Shown one piece after another: positions 1 to 8,275 of a DNA stretch of 64,000 nt. How positions within the stretch are numbered: position 1 is the stretch's first letter; every line of letters starts with the position of its first letter. The notes beneath the pieces are model-generated. The model searched no databases, was not told where the DNA came from, and saw only the letters and a program-made list of their open reading frames with translations. Source of the stretch: Streptosporangium saharense. GTDB lineage: Bacteria; Actinomycetota; Actinomycetes; Streptosporangiales; Streptosporangiaceae. The stretch lies in the NCBI RefSeq assembly GCF_014203715.1, contig NZ_JACHJP010000001.1, forward strand, positions 1,218,432-1,282,431, in the 5' to 3' direction. Made by a program: the position numbers and the translations under genes.

Positions 1-282
1 ATCCAGGCGACCAACGGCGTCGCCGACGACGAGCAGGGCCTTGCCTCCGGCCTGCTCAACACCTCGGGGCAGGTCGGCGGAGCCATCGTGCTGGCCGTCG
101 TGACCGCCGTGCTCACCTCGAACACCAGCGCCAACCCGCTCGACGCCTTCCACGCCGCGATCATGGTCTCCGCGATCCTCGCCGTGGTCGGCCTGCTGGT
201 CGCCCTCACCGGCCTGCGCCGCCCCCGCGCGCTGCCCGAGGTCGAGGACACCGGGGAGGACAGGGTGCTGGAAACCGTCTGA
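1..282 (+). CDS. C-terminal end of an MFS drug exporter (DHA2-like), truncated by the window edge
   Basis: The reading frame is open from base 1 to a TGA at 280-282, giving the last 93 residues of a protein that begins upstream. It contains two hydrophobic segments (about residues 25-40 and 50-68 of the visible part). The stretch GLASGLLNTSGQVGGA is typical of the last transmembrane helices of 14-helix DHA2-family major facilitator exporters, which expel drugs or metabolites using proton flux. The acidic tail after the last helix would be cytoplasmic. Substrate cannot be told from this fragment. A strong terminator follows 39 bp downstream. The family call is good; specificity is unknown. Confidence 0.75.
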   Translation: MQATNGVADDEQGLASGLLNTSGQVGGAIVLAVVTAVLTSNTSANPLDAFHAAIMVSAILAVVGLLVALTGLRRPRALPEVEDTGEDRVLETV

Positions 283-320
283 ACCCAGGCGCGAGCCGTA
301 CGGCACGCACACCGGCCAGG

Positions 321-361
321 GGGCCGCCGACGCAGAAACCGGGGCGCGTCGGCGGCCCTTT
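321..361 (+). terminator. Intrinsic terminator after the MFS gene
   Basis: A perfect 13-bp inverted repeat (arms 321-333 and 346-358, GGGCCGCCGACGC and its complement) with a 12-nt loop is followed by TTT. It sits between the MFS stop and the next gene. Confidence 0.8.
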
Positions 362-439
362 GCCGTATGCCAGAAGAGGATCTTCGCAGGTGGTGAACCC
401 GGCCCGGTTGCTGGGCATCTAACCGGACAGGAGGCCACC

Positions 440-1060
440 ATGAAGCGCACTCGCGTCGCACTCGCCCTTGCTCCGTTTGTTCTGCTGGCCGGTTGCGGCG
501 GTGTCTCCGGCGCTCCGCCCTCCGCGGCTCCCCAGACGAGCGTTCAGCCGACGGTCACGGCCACCGTCACCGTCTCCCCGACGCCTTCGGGGGAGATCTC
601 CGAGGGGCCGGGGGAGGGCGAGCTGGGGCCCCCGACGACCACGCGGGAGGTCGAGGTCAGGCGGACCACGAACAATCCGCCCCTGGTGCTGGGGGCGCGT
701 TTCGCCAAGCATCCCGGCTTCGACCGGGTGGTGATCGACCTGCGGGGCGGGCAGCCTGGCTACAGCGTGCGCTGGGTGCCCAAGCTGGTCCAGGACGGCT
801 CTGGCGACCCGATCGACGCCCCCGGTGGGGCCTACCTCCAGGTGACCGTCACCCCGGCCAACGCGCACAGCGAGACCGGCTCCCCGACCTGGGTTGGCGG
901 CCCGGTCTTCCACGCGGGGCTGGGCAACGTGCGCAGCGTCGTCAAGACCGGTGACTTCGAGGCCGTGGTCGGCGTGGGCATCGTCCTCGACCACAGGGCG
1001 CCCTTCCGGGTCCTCGAACAGCGCAACCCGCAGCGCCTGGTGATCGACGTCGCCCACTGA
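440..1060 (+). CDS. Lipoprotein with AMIN-like domain
   Basis: This is a 206-residue exported lipoprotein. The N-terminus MKRTRVALALAPFVLLAGC carries a lipobox (LAGC, lipidated Cys19), followed by a Pro/Thr/Ser-rich linker to about residue 75. The remaining part fits the AMIN-like fold: a strand with FDRVVIDL, a central section with YLQVTV, and a closing RLVIDV strand. AMIN-type domains often bind cell-wall polymers, so an envelope-anchored role is likely, but no catalytic residues are visible. The start is supported by CAGGAGG seven bases upstream. It looks monocistronic, downstream of a terminator. The domain call rests on pattern only. Confidence 0.7.
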   Translation: MKRTRVALALAPFVLLAGCGGVSGAPPSAAPQTSVQPTVTATVTVSPTPSGEISEGPGEGELGPPTTTREVEVRRTTNNPPLVLGARFAKHPGFDRVVIDLRGGQPGYSVRWVPKLVQDGSGDPIDAPGGAYLQVTVTPANAHSETGSPTWVGGPVFHAGLGNVRSVVKTGDFEAVVGVGIVLDHRAPFRVLEQRNPQRLVIDVAH

Positions 1061-1087
1061 TCACGCACGTGCTGCCAGACTGGCCCG

Positions 1088-1444
1088 ATGGTACGCAGAA
1101 TCGACAATGCCACCCGAATCCCCGTCCCCGGCGGCAAGACCATCGACGAGTACGTCGGCCGGGTCAACAGCGGCGACTCCCAGATCTCGATCGCGCACAT
1201 GACGGCTCCCCCCGGATGGGACGAACCCGCCCAGACGCCGGAGTTCACCGAGTACACCCTCGTGCTCAGGGGCACGGTCGTCGTCGAGCACGACGGGGGC
1301 GTGACCGAGGTCGGCGCGGGCCAGGCGTTCGTGAGTGAGCCGGGGGAGAGGATCCGCTACAGCTCCGGTCCCGAGGGCGCCGAGTACGTCGCCGTCTGCC
1401 TGCCCGCCTTCTCGCCGGAGGGCGCCAACAGATCCGACGCGTGA
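1088..1444 (+). CDS. Small cupin-domain protein
   Basis: This 118-residue protein is a single cupin barrel. Cupin motif 1 is approximated by AHMTAPPGWDEPAQTPEFTE, then TLVLRGTVVVEHDG; motif 2 by GQAFVSEPGERIRYSSGPEGAEYVAVC. The usual metal-binding histidines are largely missing from these motifs, so a binding or sensing role is as likely as catalysis. No Shine-Dalgarno sequence precedes ATG 1088. The hexamer CAGACT sits at -12 to -7, so the transcript may be leaderless. It lies just upstream of the aldo/keto reductase but has its own stop-to-promoter gap. Confidence 0.65.
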   Translation: MVRRIDNATRIPVPGGKTIDEYVGRVNSGDSQISIAHMTAPPGWDEPAQTPEFTEYTLVLRGTVVVEHDGGVTEVGAGQAFVSEPGERIRYSSGPEGAEYVAVCLPAFSPEGANRSDA

Positions 1445-1449
1445 CGGAC

Positions 1450-1480
1450 TTGACCTGGAGTCCACTCCACGTCCCAGACT
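1450..1480 (+). promoter_or_regulatory. MerR-type promoter/operator before the aldo/keto reductase
   Basis: A -35 element TTGACC (1450-1455) and a -10-like CAGACT (1475-1480) are separated by exactly 19 bp. The spacer contains the palindrome TGGAGT-cc-ACTCCA (1456-1469). A stretched spacer with a central dyad is the hallmark of promoters activated by MerR-family regulators, which untwist the spacer. A start near 1487 would leave a 40-nt leader before ATG 1527. No MerR gene is in the window. Confidence 0.65.
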
Positions 1481-1526
1481 CCTTCTCCGGGGCCAGGAAA
1501 CACCAGGCCATACCGGAGGAAACACC

Positions 1527-2513
1527 ATGAAGTACCGCACGATCGGCACCGACCCGAAGACCCGCCGCGAGGTGAGCGTGATCGCCCTCGGCGCCATGCT
1601 CTTCGGGTCGAAGACCGACGAGGAGACCTCCTACGCGATCCTGGACCGCTACGCCGAGGCGGGTGGGACGTTCGTCGACACCTCCAACAACTACGCCTAC
1701 TGGGTCGACGACAGCCTGGGCGGGCAGAGCGAGGAGCTGCTCGGCAGGTGGCGGCGCAGCCGCGGCGTCGGGAACGAGATCGTCATCTCCACCAAGCTGG
1801 GCGCCCGTCCGCTCGCGCCGGGCACCGGCTACTTCGACGGTGCCGACGGGCTGTCGGCGAAGGCGATCAGGGAGTCCGCCGAGCGCAGCAGGGACCGGCT
1901 CGGGGTGGACAGGCTCGACGTGCTCTACGCGCACATCGAGGACAGGAACGTTCCGGTGCGCGAGACCGTCGAGGGCTTCGCCGAGCTGGTCACCGAGGGG
2001 ACGGTCGGGCTGCTCGGGGTGAGCAACCACGCGGTCTGGCGGGTCGAGCGGGCCCGTGCCATCGCGGCCGAGGCCGGGCTGCCCGGCTACGAGCTCCTGC
2101 AGTACCAGCACAGCCACCTGCGCCCGCGCTACGACATGCCCTACGGCATCTTCCCCGAGGGCAGCCTCGGTCACGCCGGGCCCGAGCTGCTGAGCTACCT
2201 GAAGGTGGAGCGGGACCTCACCCTGGTCGCCTACTCCCCGCTGATGGGCGGCCTCTACACCCGGCAGGACAAGCAGCTCCCGCCGGACTACGACCACCCG
2301 GGCACGCCCGTCAGGCTCGCGGCGCTGCGCCAGGTCGCCAAGGAGACCGGGGCGACGGTCAACCAGGTGGTGCTCGCCTGGCAGCTCGGCGGGCCGTACC
2401 CGATCATTCCGCTGGTCGGGGCGTCCTCGGTCGCGCAGCTCGAAGAGAGCCTGGCCGCCGTTGACCTGGAGCTGACCCAGGAGCAGCACGCCCTGCTGGA
2501 CGGCGCCTTCTGA
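1527..2513 (+). CDS. Aldo/keto reductase
   Basis: This 328-residue enzyme is an NADPH-dependent aldo/keto reductase with a TIM barrel, reducing aldehydes or ketones to alcohols in the cytosol. The catalytic tetrad is visible: Asp51 and Tyr56 in FVDTSNNYAYW, Lys90 in ISTKLG, and His136 in LYAHIED. The stretch GLLGVSNHAVW matches the family's second signature. ATG 1527 was chosen because TACCGGAGGAAACACC gives a GGAGGA Shine-Dalgarno eight bases upstream; the open frame extends further 5' but lacks support. The preceding MerR-type promoter suggests induction by electrophiles, aldehydes or redox stress. The actual substrate is unknown. Confidence 0.9.
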   Translation: MKYRTIGTDPKTRREVSVIALGAMLFGSKTDEETSYAILDRYAEAGGTFVDTSNNYAYWVDDSLGGQSEELLGRWRRSRGVGNEIVISTKLGARPLAPGTGYFDGADGLSAKAIRESAERSRDRLGVDRLDVLYAHIEDRNVPVRETVEGFAELVTEGTVGLLGVSNHAVWRVERARAIAAEAGLPGYELLQYQHSHLRPRYDMPYGIFPEGSLGHAGPELLSYLKVERDLTLVAYSPLMGGLYTRQDKQLPPDYDHPGTPVRLAALRQVAKETGATVNQVVLAWQLGGPYPIIPLVGASSVAQLEESLAAVDLELTQEQHALLDGAF

Positions 2514-2580
2514 GCGCCTTCCAGGTGCTTCCCGGACGCGGCCCGGCGCGGCCTTCGAGGGCGGCCACGCCGTACGGCAT

Positions 2581-2617
2581 ACGCGGTGGTCCAGAGCGCT
2601 CGTTCTGGACCACGCGT
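2581..2617. promoter_or_regulatory. Inverted repeat directly upstream of add, a possible operator
   Basis: A perfect 10-bp inverted repeat, GTGGTCCAGA (2586-2595) and TCTGGACCAC (2604-2613), has an 8-nt spacer. With one bulged G it extends by ACGC/GCGT on the outside (2581-2617). There is no T tract, and it ends two bases before the TAGGAT hexamer. An operator for a dimeric repressor fits better than a terminator. Confidence 0.5.
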
Positions 2618-2618
2618 C

Positions 2619-2624
2619 TAGGAT
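2619..2624 (+). promoter_or_regulatory. add: Candidate -10 box (TAGGAT) of add
   Basis: TAGGAT ends seven bases before ATG 2631. That is the spacing expected for a leaderless actinobacterial transcript starting at the ATG. A GAGGAG Shine-Dalgarno also overlaps this site, so a longer transcript could be translated as well. Confidence 0.45.
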
Positions 2625-2630
2625 GAGGAG

Positions 2631-3710
2631 ATGAGTCAGCCACTCGCCCTTGAGGAGATCCGCCAGGCTCCCAAGGTGTTGCTCCACGACCACCTTGACG
2701 GTGGTCTTCGGCCGGAGACGATCGTCGATCTGGCGCGTGAGACCGGATACGACAGGCTGCCGACGACGGACCCGGACGCGTTGCGCACCTGGTTCCGTGA
2801 GGCGTCCGACTCCGGGTCGCTCGAACGCTACCTGGAGACCTTCGACCACACGGTCGGGGTCATGCAGACCCGTGAGTCCCTGGTGCGGGTCGCCGCCGAG
2901 TGCGCCGAGGACCTGGCCGCCGACGGTGTGGTCTACGCCGAGGTGCGCTACGCGCCGGAACAGCACACCCAGACCGGCCTCAGCCTCGAAGAGGTCATCG
3001 AGGCCGTGATCGAGGGCTTCGAGACCGGGTCGCGGGGTCGCGGCATCAAGGTCGGTACCCTGCTGACCGCGATGCGCCACCAGGCCAGGTCCAGGGAGAT
3101 CGCCGAACTGGCCGTCCGCTACCGTGACGTGGGCGTCGCGGGCTTCGACATCGCCGGGGCGGAGGCGGGCTACCCGCCCACCCGTCACCTCGACGCCTTC
3201 GAGTATCTCCAGCGGGAGAACTCCCACTTCACCATCCACGCCGGTGAGGCCTTCGGTCTGCCGTCGATCTGGCAGGCGATCCAGTGGTGCGGCGCCGACC
3301 GGCTCGGCCACGGGGTCCGCATCATCGACGACATCACGGTCGCCGGGGACGGCCAGGCCAAGCTGGGCAGGCTGGCGGCCTACGTCCGTGACAAGCGCAT
3401 TCCGCTGGAGATGTGCCCGACCTCCAACCTCCAGACCGGCGCCGCGACCTCCATCGCCGAGCACCCGATCGGGCTGCTGCGGGCGCTGAACTTCCGCGTC
3501 ACGGTCAACACCGACAATCGGCTGATGAGCGGCACCTCCCTGTCTGAGGAGTTCGCGAAGCTGTCGGAGGCGTTCGGGTACGGCTGGGACGACCTGCAGT
3601 GGTTCACGATCAACGCGATGAAGTCGGCGTTCCTGCAGTTCGACGAACGGCTCGCGCTCATCAACGGCGTCATAAAGCCTGGTTTCGCCCGGCTCAAGTG
3701 GAAGGCGTGA
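2631..3710 (+). CDS. add: Adenosine deaminase
   Basis: This 359-residue enzyme deaminates adenosine and deoxyadenosine to inosine and deoxyinosine in purine salvage. Zinc ligands appear in the order expected: HDH (His19, His21) in [17 protein letters not shown] (zinc His and catalytic Glu), RLGHGVRI (catalytic His), and VNTDNR (zinc Asp) near the end. Length is normal for the family. ATG 2631 follows GAGGAG closely and is the likely start. It stands alone between the aldo/keto reductase and a membrane protein, but purine nucleoside phosphorylase lies 3 kb away and would use its product. An upstream dyad suggests control by an unidentified repressor. Confidence 0.93.
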   Translation: MSQPLALEEIRQAPKVLLHDHLDGGLRPETIVDLARETGYDRLPTTDPDALRTWFREASDSGSLERYLETFDHTVGVMQTRESLVRVAAECAEDLAADGVVYAEVRYAPEQHTQTGLSLEEVIEAVIEGFETGSRGRGIKVGTLLTAMRHQARSREIAELAVRYRDVGVAGFDIAGAEAGYPPTRHLDAFEYLQRENSHFTIHAGEAFGLPSIWQAIQWCGADRLGHGVRIIDDITVAGDGQAKLGRLAAYVRDKRIPLEMCPTSNLQTGAATSIAEHPIGLLRALNFRVTVNTDNRLMSGTSLSEEFAKLSEAFGYGWDDLQWFTINAMKSAFLQFDERLALINGVIKPGFARLKWKA

Positions 3711-3785
3711 CCTGCCCTCGGACGTGTCGGAACCTCCCGTGGATCAGGTTGGATGGAGGTCCGTGACGAGAGTGGGAGCTGTGTG

Positions 3786-4412
3786 ATGAAACAGGCGTTC
3801 CGGTCGAGGGCTGCGCAGGTGCTCGGCTGGGTCTGGATGGCCTTCGCCGCGTTCAACGCGGTCGATCTGGTCGTCCGGTACAACGGGCCGTCCTCGATGG
3901 CGGCCGGGGCGGTGCTCGCCGTACTGACCGCGGTGGTCTTCGTCACCTGCCTGCGCCCGGTGACCCTGCTCGGCGAGGAGGGTGTGCTGGTCCGCAACCC
4001 CCTCAGGAACTTCTTCGTGCCGTGGCGGCTCGTGGACGACGTCACCGTCTCCCACTCGATCACGATCACCTCGGGAGACAGGAAGGTCCGCTGCTGGACG
4101 CCGCAGGCCTCCGGGCGGGAGCGGGTCTCCGCCATGCGCAGGGCCGCCCCGCCGATCGGCAGGGGCCGGTTCAGGACCGAGCCCGTGCGCTCGAAGGCCG
4201 AGCAGGCGGCGCACGAGGCGCTGGCGGGCAAGACCCACGCCGACTGGGTCGCCGAGCAGCTGACCGCGCGGGCCGGTTCGGCCAGGAAGGTGACGCCCGG
4301 CGTCGCGGGCACCACCCCGGACCCGGGAACGGTCAGGGAGACCTGGTCACCGACCGCCCTCGCGGCCCTCGCCGCCTCGTTGGCCGTGGTCGTCGCCGCT
4401 TTTCTTGTCTGA
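3786..4412 (+). CDS. PH-domain-like membrane protein
   Basis: This protein of about 208 residues starts with two hydrophobic helices (roughly residues 10-26 and 32-52). A soluble part follows in which GEEGVLVRNPLRNFFVPWRLVDDV looks like the opening strands of a bacterial PH domain. A final hydrophobic helix ends at the C-terminus. ATG 3786 is preferred because GGGAG lies upstream and the protein then begins directly at the membrane helix; an in-frame ATG at 3753 would add 11 residues. The function is unknown. A hairpin terminator begins seven bases after the stop. Confidence 0.65.
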   Translation: MKQAFRSRAAQVLGWVWMAFAAFNAVDLVVRYNGPSSMAAGAVLAVLTAVVFVTCLRPVTLLGEEGVLVRNPLRNFFVPWRLVDDVTVSHSITITSGDRKVRCWTPQASGRERVSAMRRAAPPIGRGRFRTEPVRSKAEQAAHEALAGKTHADWVAEQLTARAGSARKVTPGVAGTTPDPGTVRETWSPTALAALAASLAVVVAAFLV

Positions 4413-4418
4413 CCCGGG

Positions 4419-4451
4419 CTCCTCGCCGGGTGTCGGAAGCCCGGCGAGGAG
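4419..4451. terminator. Bidirectional hairpin terminator between convergent genes
   Basis: A perfect 12-bp stem (CTCCTCGCCGGG at 4419-4430 with its complement at 4440-4451) and a 9-nt loop separate two convergent genes. No long T run follows, as is common in this G+C range. Confidence 0.65.
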
Positions 4452-4458
4452 AGCGGGG

Positions 4459-5013
4459 TCAGAACACGGGACGGATGACGAACAGCGGGGCGTTCACCCC
4501 CGAGGGCAGCAGGAGCACCCGCTTGGGCAGCAGGCTGCGGTCCTCGACGAAGTGACGGCCGATGTACTGGTCGGTGCCCGCGAGCCTGATCCTGGCCAGC
4601 CTGATCACGTCACCGGGACCGTCCGGCGTGAGGTCGCTCTCGGCTGAGGCCACCCCCTCGATGACGAAGACCGAGTTCTCCGGCACCCAGCGGGGCTCGC
4701 TCACCCGGAGCTGGGTGAAGGGTTCGGTGTCGGGGACGTAGACCAGGCCACCGGTGCTCTCGTCGCGGAAGCGGACGCCGCCGGGGGCGGGCAGGACGCG
4801 GAACCGGGTGGCGACGGGCGTGGGCAGCAGGGCGGCGAAGACCCTGCCGTTGATGTTCACCACGTTCCCCCCGCCGGTGCTGAGCGTCACCCGGGGTGGC
4901 AGCGGAGCCGGGGCGGTCCCGGTCTCGGCGGAGGCGGCGGGGGACAGCCCTGGCATCAGGACGGTCGCCAGAACGGTGGCCAGTACGGCCAGGCGGGTGC
5001 GGATCAGGCGCAT
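4459..5013 (-). CDS. Secreted protein of unknown function
   Basis: This 184-residue protein is not recognised. It has a classical signal peptide: Arg-rich start MRLIRTR, a hydrophobic core of about 20 residues, and a likely cleavage at ASA-E near residue 30. The mature part is rich in beta-strand patterns (RVTLSTGGGNVVNINGRVFAAL, VFVIEG, KRVLLLP) and has no cysteines. That suggests an all-beta extracellular fold. ATG at 5013 is chosen because AAGGAAGG lies about ten bases upstream and the signal peptide then starts cleanly; an in-frame upstream ATG at 5061 would spoil the signal peptide. It is monocistronic. Confidence 0.6.
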   Translation of the reverse strand: MRLIRTRLAVLATVLATVLMPGLSPAASAETGTAPAPLPPRVTLSTGGGNVVNINGRVFAALLPTPVATRFRVLPAPGGVRFRDESTGGLVYVPDTEPFTQLRVSEPRWVPENSVFVIEGVASAESDLTPDGPGDVIRLARIRLAGTDQYIGRHFVEDRSLLPKRVLLLPSGVNAPLFVIRPVF

Positions 5014-5140
5014 GCTCTCTGCCTTCCTTGTGGAGGGAGGCCACGGGGGCCTCGTCTGCAACAGAAAGCATGCATTCGATTACTCAGCGTCGCTGTAGCC
5101 GTGAGGTGAGGGCTGCCCTACCACCCCCGATCACGGAGGG

Positions 5141-6778
5141 TCACAGCCCCAGGGCGGCCGCCAGGTCGGCGCGCAGGGCGTCGAGTTCGCGTACGGCGCG
5201 CTCCCTGGCCTCCGCGACCTCCCCCTCGACCGGAACCACGACCTCCAGATAGCACTTGAGCTTCGGCTCGGTGCCCGAGGGGCGCACCACGACGCGGGCG
5301 CCCCCCGCCAGGCGGTAACGCAGCCCCTCGGTCGGCGGCAGCCCGTCAAGGCCCGCCCCCAGGTCCTCCGCCGCCTCGACCTTGCGCCCACCAAGCTCCA
5401 CGGGCGGTACGGCCCGCAGCCCGGCCATCGCCCCGATGATCAGCGCCAGGTCGGCGACCCTGAAGGAGAGCTGCGAGGTGGCGTGCAGGCCGTACTTCCT
5501 GGCCTGGTCGTCGAGGAGGTCGAGCAGGGTGCGCCCCCGGGCGGCGGCCTCGGCGGCGAGTCCGGCGACGGTCAGCGCCGCGCCGACGCCGTCCTTGTCG
5601 TGGACGGGCAGGCCCGCGTCGGAGCCGACGCTGTAGCCGAGAGCCTCCTCGTAGCCGAAGACCAGCCCCGGCCCGGCCTTCATGATCCATTTGAAGCCGG
5701 TGAGGGTCTCTGCGTGGCGCACGCCGTACTCGGCGGCGATCCTGCCGAGCAGTGAGGAGGAGACGATCGTCGTGGCGACCAGGCGGTCCTCGCCGGAGGT
5801 GTGCCTGATGACGTGCTCGCCGAGGAGCGCGCCGACCTCGTCGCCGGTCAGCATGCGGTATCCCCCGCCGGGCAGGCGCACGCCGACCGCGCACCGGTCG
5901 GCGTCGGGGTCGTTGGCCAGCACGAGGTCCGCGTCGATCCGCCGGGCCAGCCCGAGCGCGAGATCCATCGCGCCGGGTTCCTCCGGGTTGGGGAAGGCGA
6001 CGGTGGGGAAGTCCGGGTCGGGGGCCGCCTGCTCCTCGACGGCAACCGGGGCCTCGAACCCGGCCGCCAGGAAGGCGCGGGCCGTCAGGTCGCCGCCGAC
6101 GCCGTGCAGCGGGGTGTAGGCGACCCGCAGCCGCCTGGCCTCCCCGATGGGCAGCGCCGTCACCGCCGCCAGATAGGCGGTCACGACGTCGTCGCCCAGC
6201 GAGGTCCACTCCGAGCCGAGCGGCAGTTCGGAGACCGGGCCGACGGCGTCGATCGCGGCGGAGATCTCGGCGTCCACCGGCGGCACGATCTGCGAGCCGT
6301 CCCCCCAGTAGACCTTGTAGCCGTTATCCCTCGGCGGGTTGTGGCTCGCGGTGACGGTCACCCCGGCGTCCGCCCCGAGGTGCCGTACGGCGAAGGCCAG
6401 CACGGGGGTCGGCAGCGGGCTGTCGAACACCGAGGCCCGCAGCCCGGCACCGGTGAGCACGGCGGCGGTGTCGTGGGCGAAGACGTCGGACTTGTGCCGG
6501 GCGTCGTAGCCGATCACGACGTGTGCCCCGGGGCCGAGGACGTGGGCGAGCCCGGCCGCGGCGCGCATGACCGTGACCCGGTTCATCCGGTTGGGGCCCG
6601 CGCCCAGCTCGCCGCGCAGGCCCGCCGTACCGAACTCAAGTCTGGTGTCGAACCGCTCGCGCAGCGCGCCCAGGCTCTCCGGGAGCCCGTCGAGCAGGCC
6701 GGTGAGTTCGGCCCGGGTCTCCGGGTCGGGGTCCTGGGCCAGCCAGGCGCGGGCACGCCGTACGAGATCGTCGCTCAT
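5141..6778 (-). CDS. Phospho-sugar mutase (phosphoglucomutase/phosphomannomutase family)
   Basis: This 545-residue enzyme of the alpha-D-phosphohexomutase family moves phosphate between C1 and C6 of a hexose or between C1 and C5 of a pentose. The phosphoserine loop is VTASHNPPRDNGYKVYW. The metal loop is NDPDADRCAVG. The sugar-binding loop is GYEEALGYSVG, and the phosphate-binding loop RPSGTEPKLK lies near the C-terminus. The length matches the PgcA/PGM2 group, which includes phosphopentomutases. ATG 6778 is chosen because GGAGGG lies five bases upstream; GTG 6784 is an alternative. It follows purine nucleoside phosphorylase after 20 bp, so conversion of ribose-1-phosphate to ribose-5-phosphate is a reasonable inferred role. 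Confidence 0.88.
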   Translation of the reverse strand: MSDDLVRRARAWLAQDPDPETRAELTGLLDGLPESLGALRERFDTRLEFGTAGLRGELGAGPNRMNRVTVMRAAAGLAHVLGPGAHVVIGYDARHKSDVFAHDTAAVLTGAGLRASVFDSPLPTPVLAFAVRHLGADAGVTVTASHNPPRDNGYKVYWGDGSQIVPPVDAEISAAIDAVGPVSELPLGSEWTSLGDDVVTAYLAAVTALPIGEARRLRVAYTPLHGVGGDLTARAFLAAGFEAPVAVEEQAAPDPDFPTVAFPNPEEPGAMDLALGLARRIDADLVLANDPDADRCAVGVRLPGGGYRMLTGDEVGALLGEHVIRHTSGEDRLVATTIVSSSLLGRIAAEYGVRHAETLTGFKWIMKAGPGLVFGYEEALGYSVGSDAGLPVHDKDGVGAALTVAGLAAEAAARGRTLLDLLDDQARKYGLHATSQLSFRVADLALIIGAMAGLRAVPPVELGGRKVEAAEDLGAGLDGLPPTEGLRYRLAGGARVVVRPSGTEPKLKCYLEVVVPVEGEVAEARERAVRELDALRADLAAALGL

Positions 6779-6798
6779 CGTCACCCTCCGCGAGACCG

Positions 6799-7602
6799 TC
6801 AGAGCTTGCAGACGACCTGGGCGAGCAGGTCACCCATGCGCGAGGCGGTGGCGCGGCCGACCGCGAGCACCTCCTCGTGGTTGAGCGGCTCGCCGACCAG
6901 GCCCGCGCCCGGGTTGGTGACCAGCGAGAGGCCGAGCACGTCAGCCCCGCCCTCCCTGGCCGCGATGGCCTCAAGAACCGTGGACATGCCGACCATGTCG
7001 CCGCCGAGGATCCTGCACATGCGGACCTCGGCGGGCGTCTCGTAGGTCGGGCCGCGGAAGGCCACGTAGACCCCCTCGGTCATGGACGGCTCGACCTCCC
7101 GGACGAGGTCGCGCAGGCGGGGGGTGTAGACGTCGGTCAGGTCGACGAAGGTGGCGCCGGTGATCGGGCTGGCGCCGGTGAGGTTGATGTGGTCGCTGAT
7201 CAGTACGGCCTCGCCGACCCGCTGGGTCTCCGGGCGCAGCCCGCCCGCGGCGTTGGTCAGCACGACCGTGCCCGCGCCCGCCCTGATCGCGGTCCGCACG
7301 CCGTGCACGACCGGCTCGACGCCACGGCCCTCGTAGAGGTGGGTGCGGCCGAGGAAGATCAACGCGTTCGTGCCCGACCCGGTGCGCACCGCGCGGATCC
7401 TGCCCGCGTGGCCCTCGACCGCGGGAGGGGCGAACCCGGGCAGGTCGGTCACCGGGATCTCGGCGATCGTCTCGCCGATCGCGTCGGCGGCCGGGACCCA
7501 GCCCGAGCCCATCACCAGTGCGACGTCGAAGGAACCCACGCCGACGGCCTTCCTCAGTGCGGCCGCGGCGTCCGTTGCGAGGGCATAAGGGTCGTTGGTC
7601 AC
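6799..7602 (-). CDS. punA: Purine nucleoside phosphorylase (trimeric type)
   Basis: This 267-residue enzyme cleaves inosine and guanosine with phosphate to free base and ribose-1-phosphate. The trimeric-family signatures are present: the phosphate loop around VMGSGW, GRTHLYEGRG, the LTNAAGGL stretch, GPTYETPAEVRM, and GMSTVLEA with base-contacting residues. GTG 7602 is the most likely start: the protein then begins as in homologues, and TACCCT stands at -12 to -7, fitting a leaderless transcript. Longer in-frame extensions have no support. It forms an operon with the downstream mutase, which could process its sugar phosphate product. Confidence 0.88.
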   Translation of the reverse strand: MTNDPYALATDAAAALRKAVGVGSFDVALVMGSGWVPAADAIGETIAEIPVTDLPGFAPPAVEGHAGRIRAVRTGSGTNALIFLGRTHLYEGRGVEPVVHGVRTAIRAGAGTVVLTNAAGGLRPETQRVGEAVLISDHINLTGASPITGATFVDLTDVYTPRLRDLVREVEPSMTEGVYVAFRGPTYETPAEVRMCRILGGDMVGMSTVLEAIAAREGGADVLGLSLVTNPGAGLVGEPLNHEEVLAVGRATASRMGDLLAQVVCKL

Positions 7603-7608
7603 GAACCG

Positions 7609-7614
7609 AGGGTA
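7609..7614 (-). promoter_or_regulatory. Candidate -10 box (TACCCT) of the purine nucleoside phosphorylase operon
   Basis: On the minus strand TACCCT ends exactly seven bases before GTG 7602, and no Shine-Dalgarno is visible. This is the arrangement of leaderless actinobacterial promoters. Confidence 0.5.
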
Positions 7615-7649
7615 CTCGTCCCGCCATGGAAAACGGCGGGACCGCGCTG

Positions 7650-8114
7650 TCAGCCTCCCGTGGACGTGCAGGGGCGGCCCCGCAGCCTTCTGACGTAGTC
7701 GTCCGGCGCCCCCGCCTTCTCCGCGGCCTCGGCCAGGAGACCGAGATAGCGCGCGGACGGCAGGCCGCCCTCGTAGCCGTCGATGACGTAGAACCAGGCG
7801 ACGACCTCGCCGTCCAGGGTCTGCACCCGGAGCCTGACCTTGTGGTAGAGGCCGCGTGCCGCGCCCTCCCACTGGTCGAGGGAGTTCTCGTCCCACTCGG
7901 GCACGTCGTAGAGGACGACGAAGACCTGTTCGAAGGAGTCTTCGACGATGGTGGCGAGAGCACCCTCCCAGCCGAGATCGTTCCCGCCGAAGGTGAGACG
8001 CCAGCCCTGAAGCCAGCCCGACCCCCTCATGGGGGAGTGAGGGGCCCGCAGGGCCATCTGCTTCGGGTCCATGTTGGTGCCGTAGGCGGCGTAGACAGGC
8101 ACGGCATCCAACAC
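7650..8114 (-). CDS. Gamma-glutamylcyclotransferase-like protein
   Basis: This protein of about 154 residues has the AIG2/gamma-glutamylcyclotransferase fold. The N-terminal strand VYAAYGTNMDPKQM is the family's substrate-binding YGxN loop, and WEGALATIVEDSFEQVFVVLYDV carries the conserved core. Enzymes of this fold release 5-oxoproline from gamma-glutamyl groups. The acidic residue expected in the central helix may be a Glu around LDQWEGA. Start choice is uncertain: GTG 8114, TTG 8111 and GTG 8102 are all in frame without a good Shine-Dalgarno, and only the first few residues differ. It is divergent from lpdA across a 161-bp intergenic region. Confidence 0.75.
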   Translation of the reverse strand: MLDAVPVYAAYGTNMDPKQMALRAPHSPMRGSGWLQGWRLTFGGNDLGWEGALATIVEDSFEQVFVVLYDVPEWDENSLDQWEGAARGLYHKVRLRVQTLDGEVVAWFYVIDGYEGGLPSARYLGLLAEAAEKAGAPDDYVRRLRGRPCTSTGG

Positions 8115-8275
8115 TAATCGAAGATCCGGCGGGTGCTCACGCGGTGCCGGTGTGGTGTCGGTGTCTTTTGTCCCATGCCGTTGCCCGCCGTACCCGGGTG
8201 TCCTTTGCCATAACCGGTTCTTCCATGACAACCGAAGGGGACCCACCGGGTGAAAGCCGCGAAAGATGCGGGACA

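Noticed and set aside
1266..3464. A 732-codon open frame on the minus strand opposite the aldo/keto reductase and add
   Set aside because: It is a shadow frame made possible by high G+C. The plus-strand genes have clear motifs and Shine-Dalgarno sites, while this product is Arg/Gly/Pro-rich with no domain.
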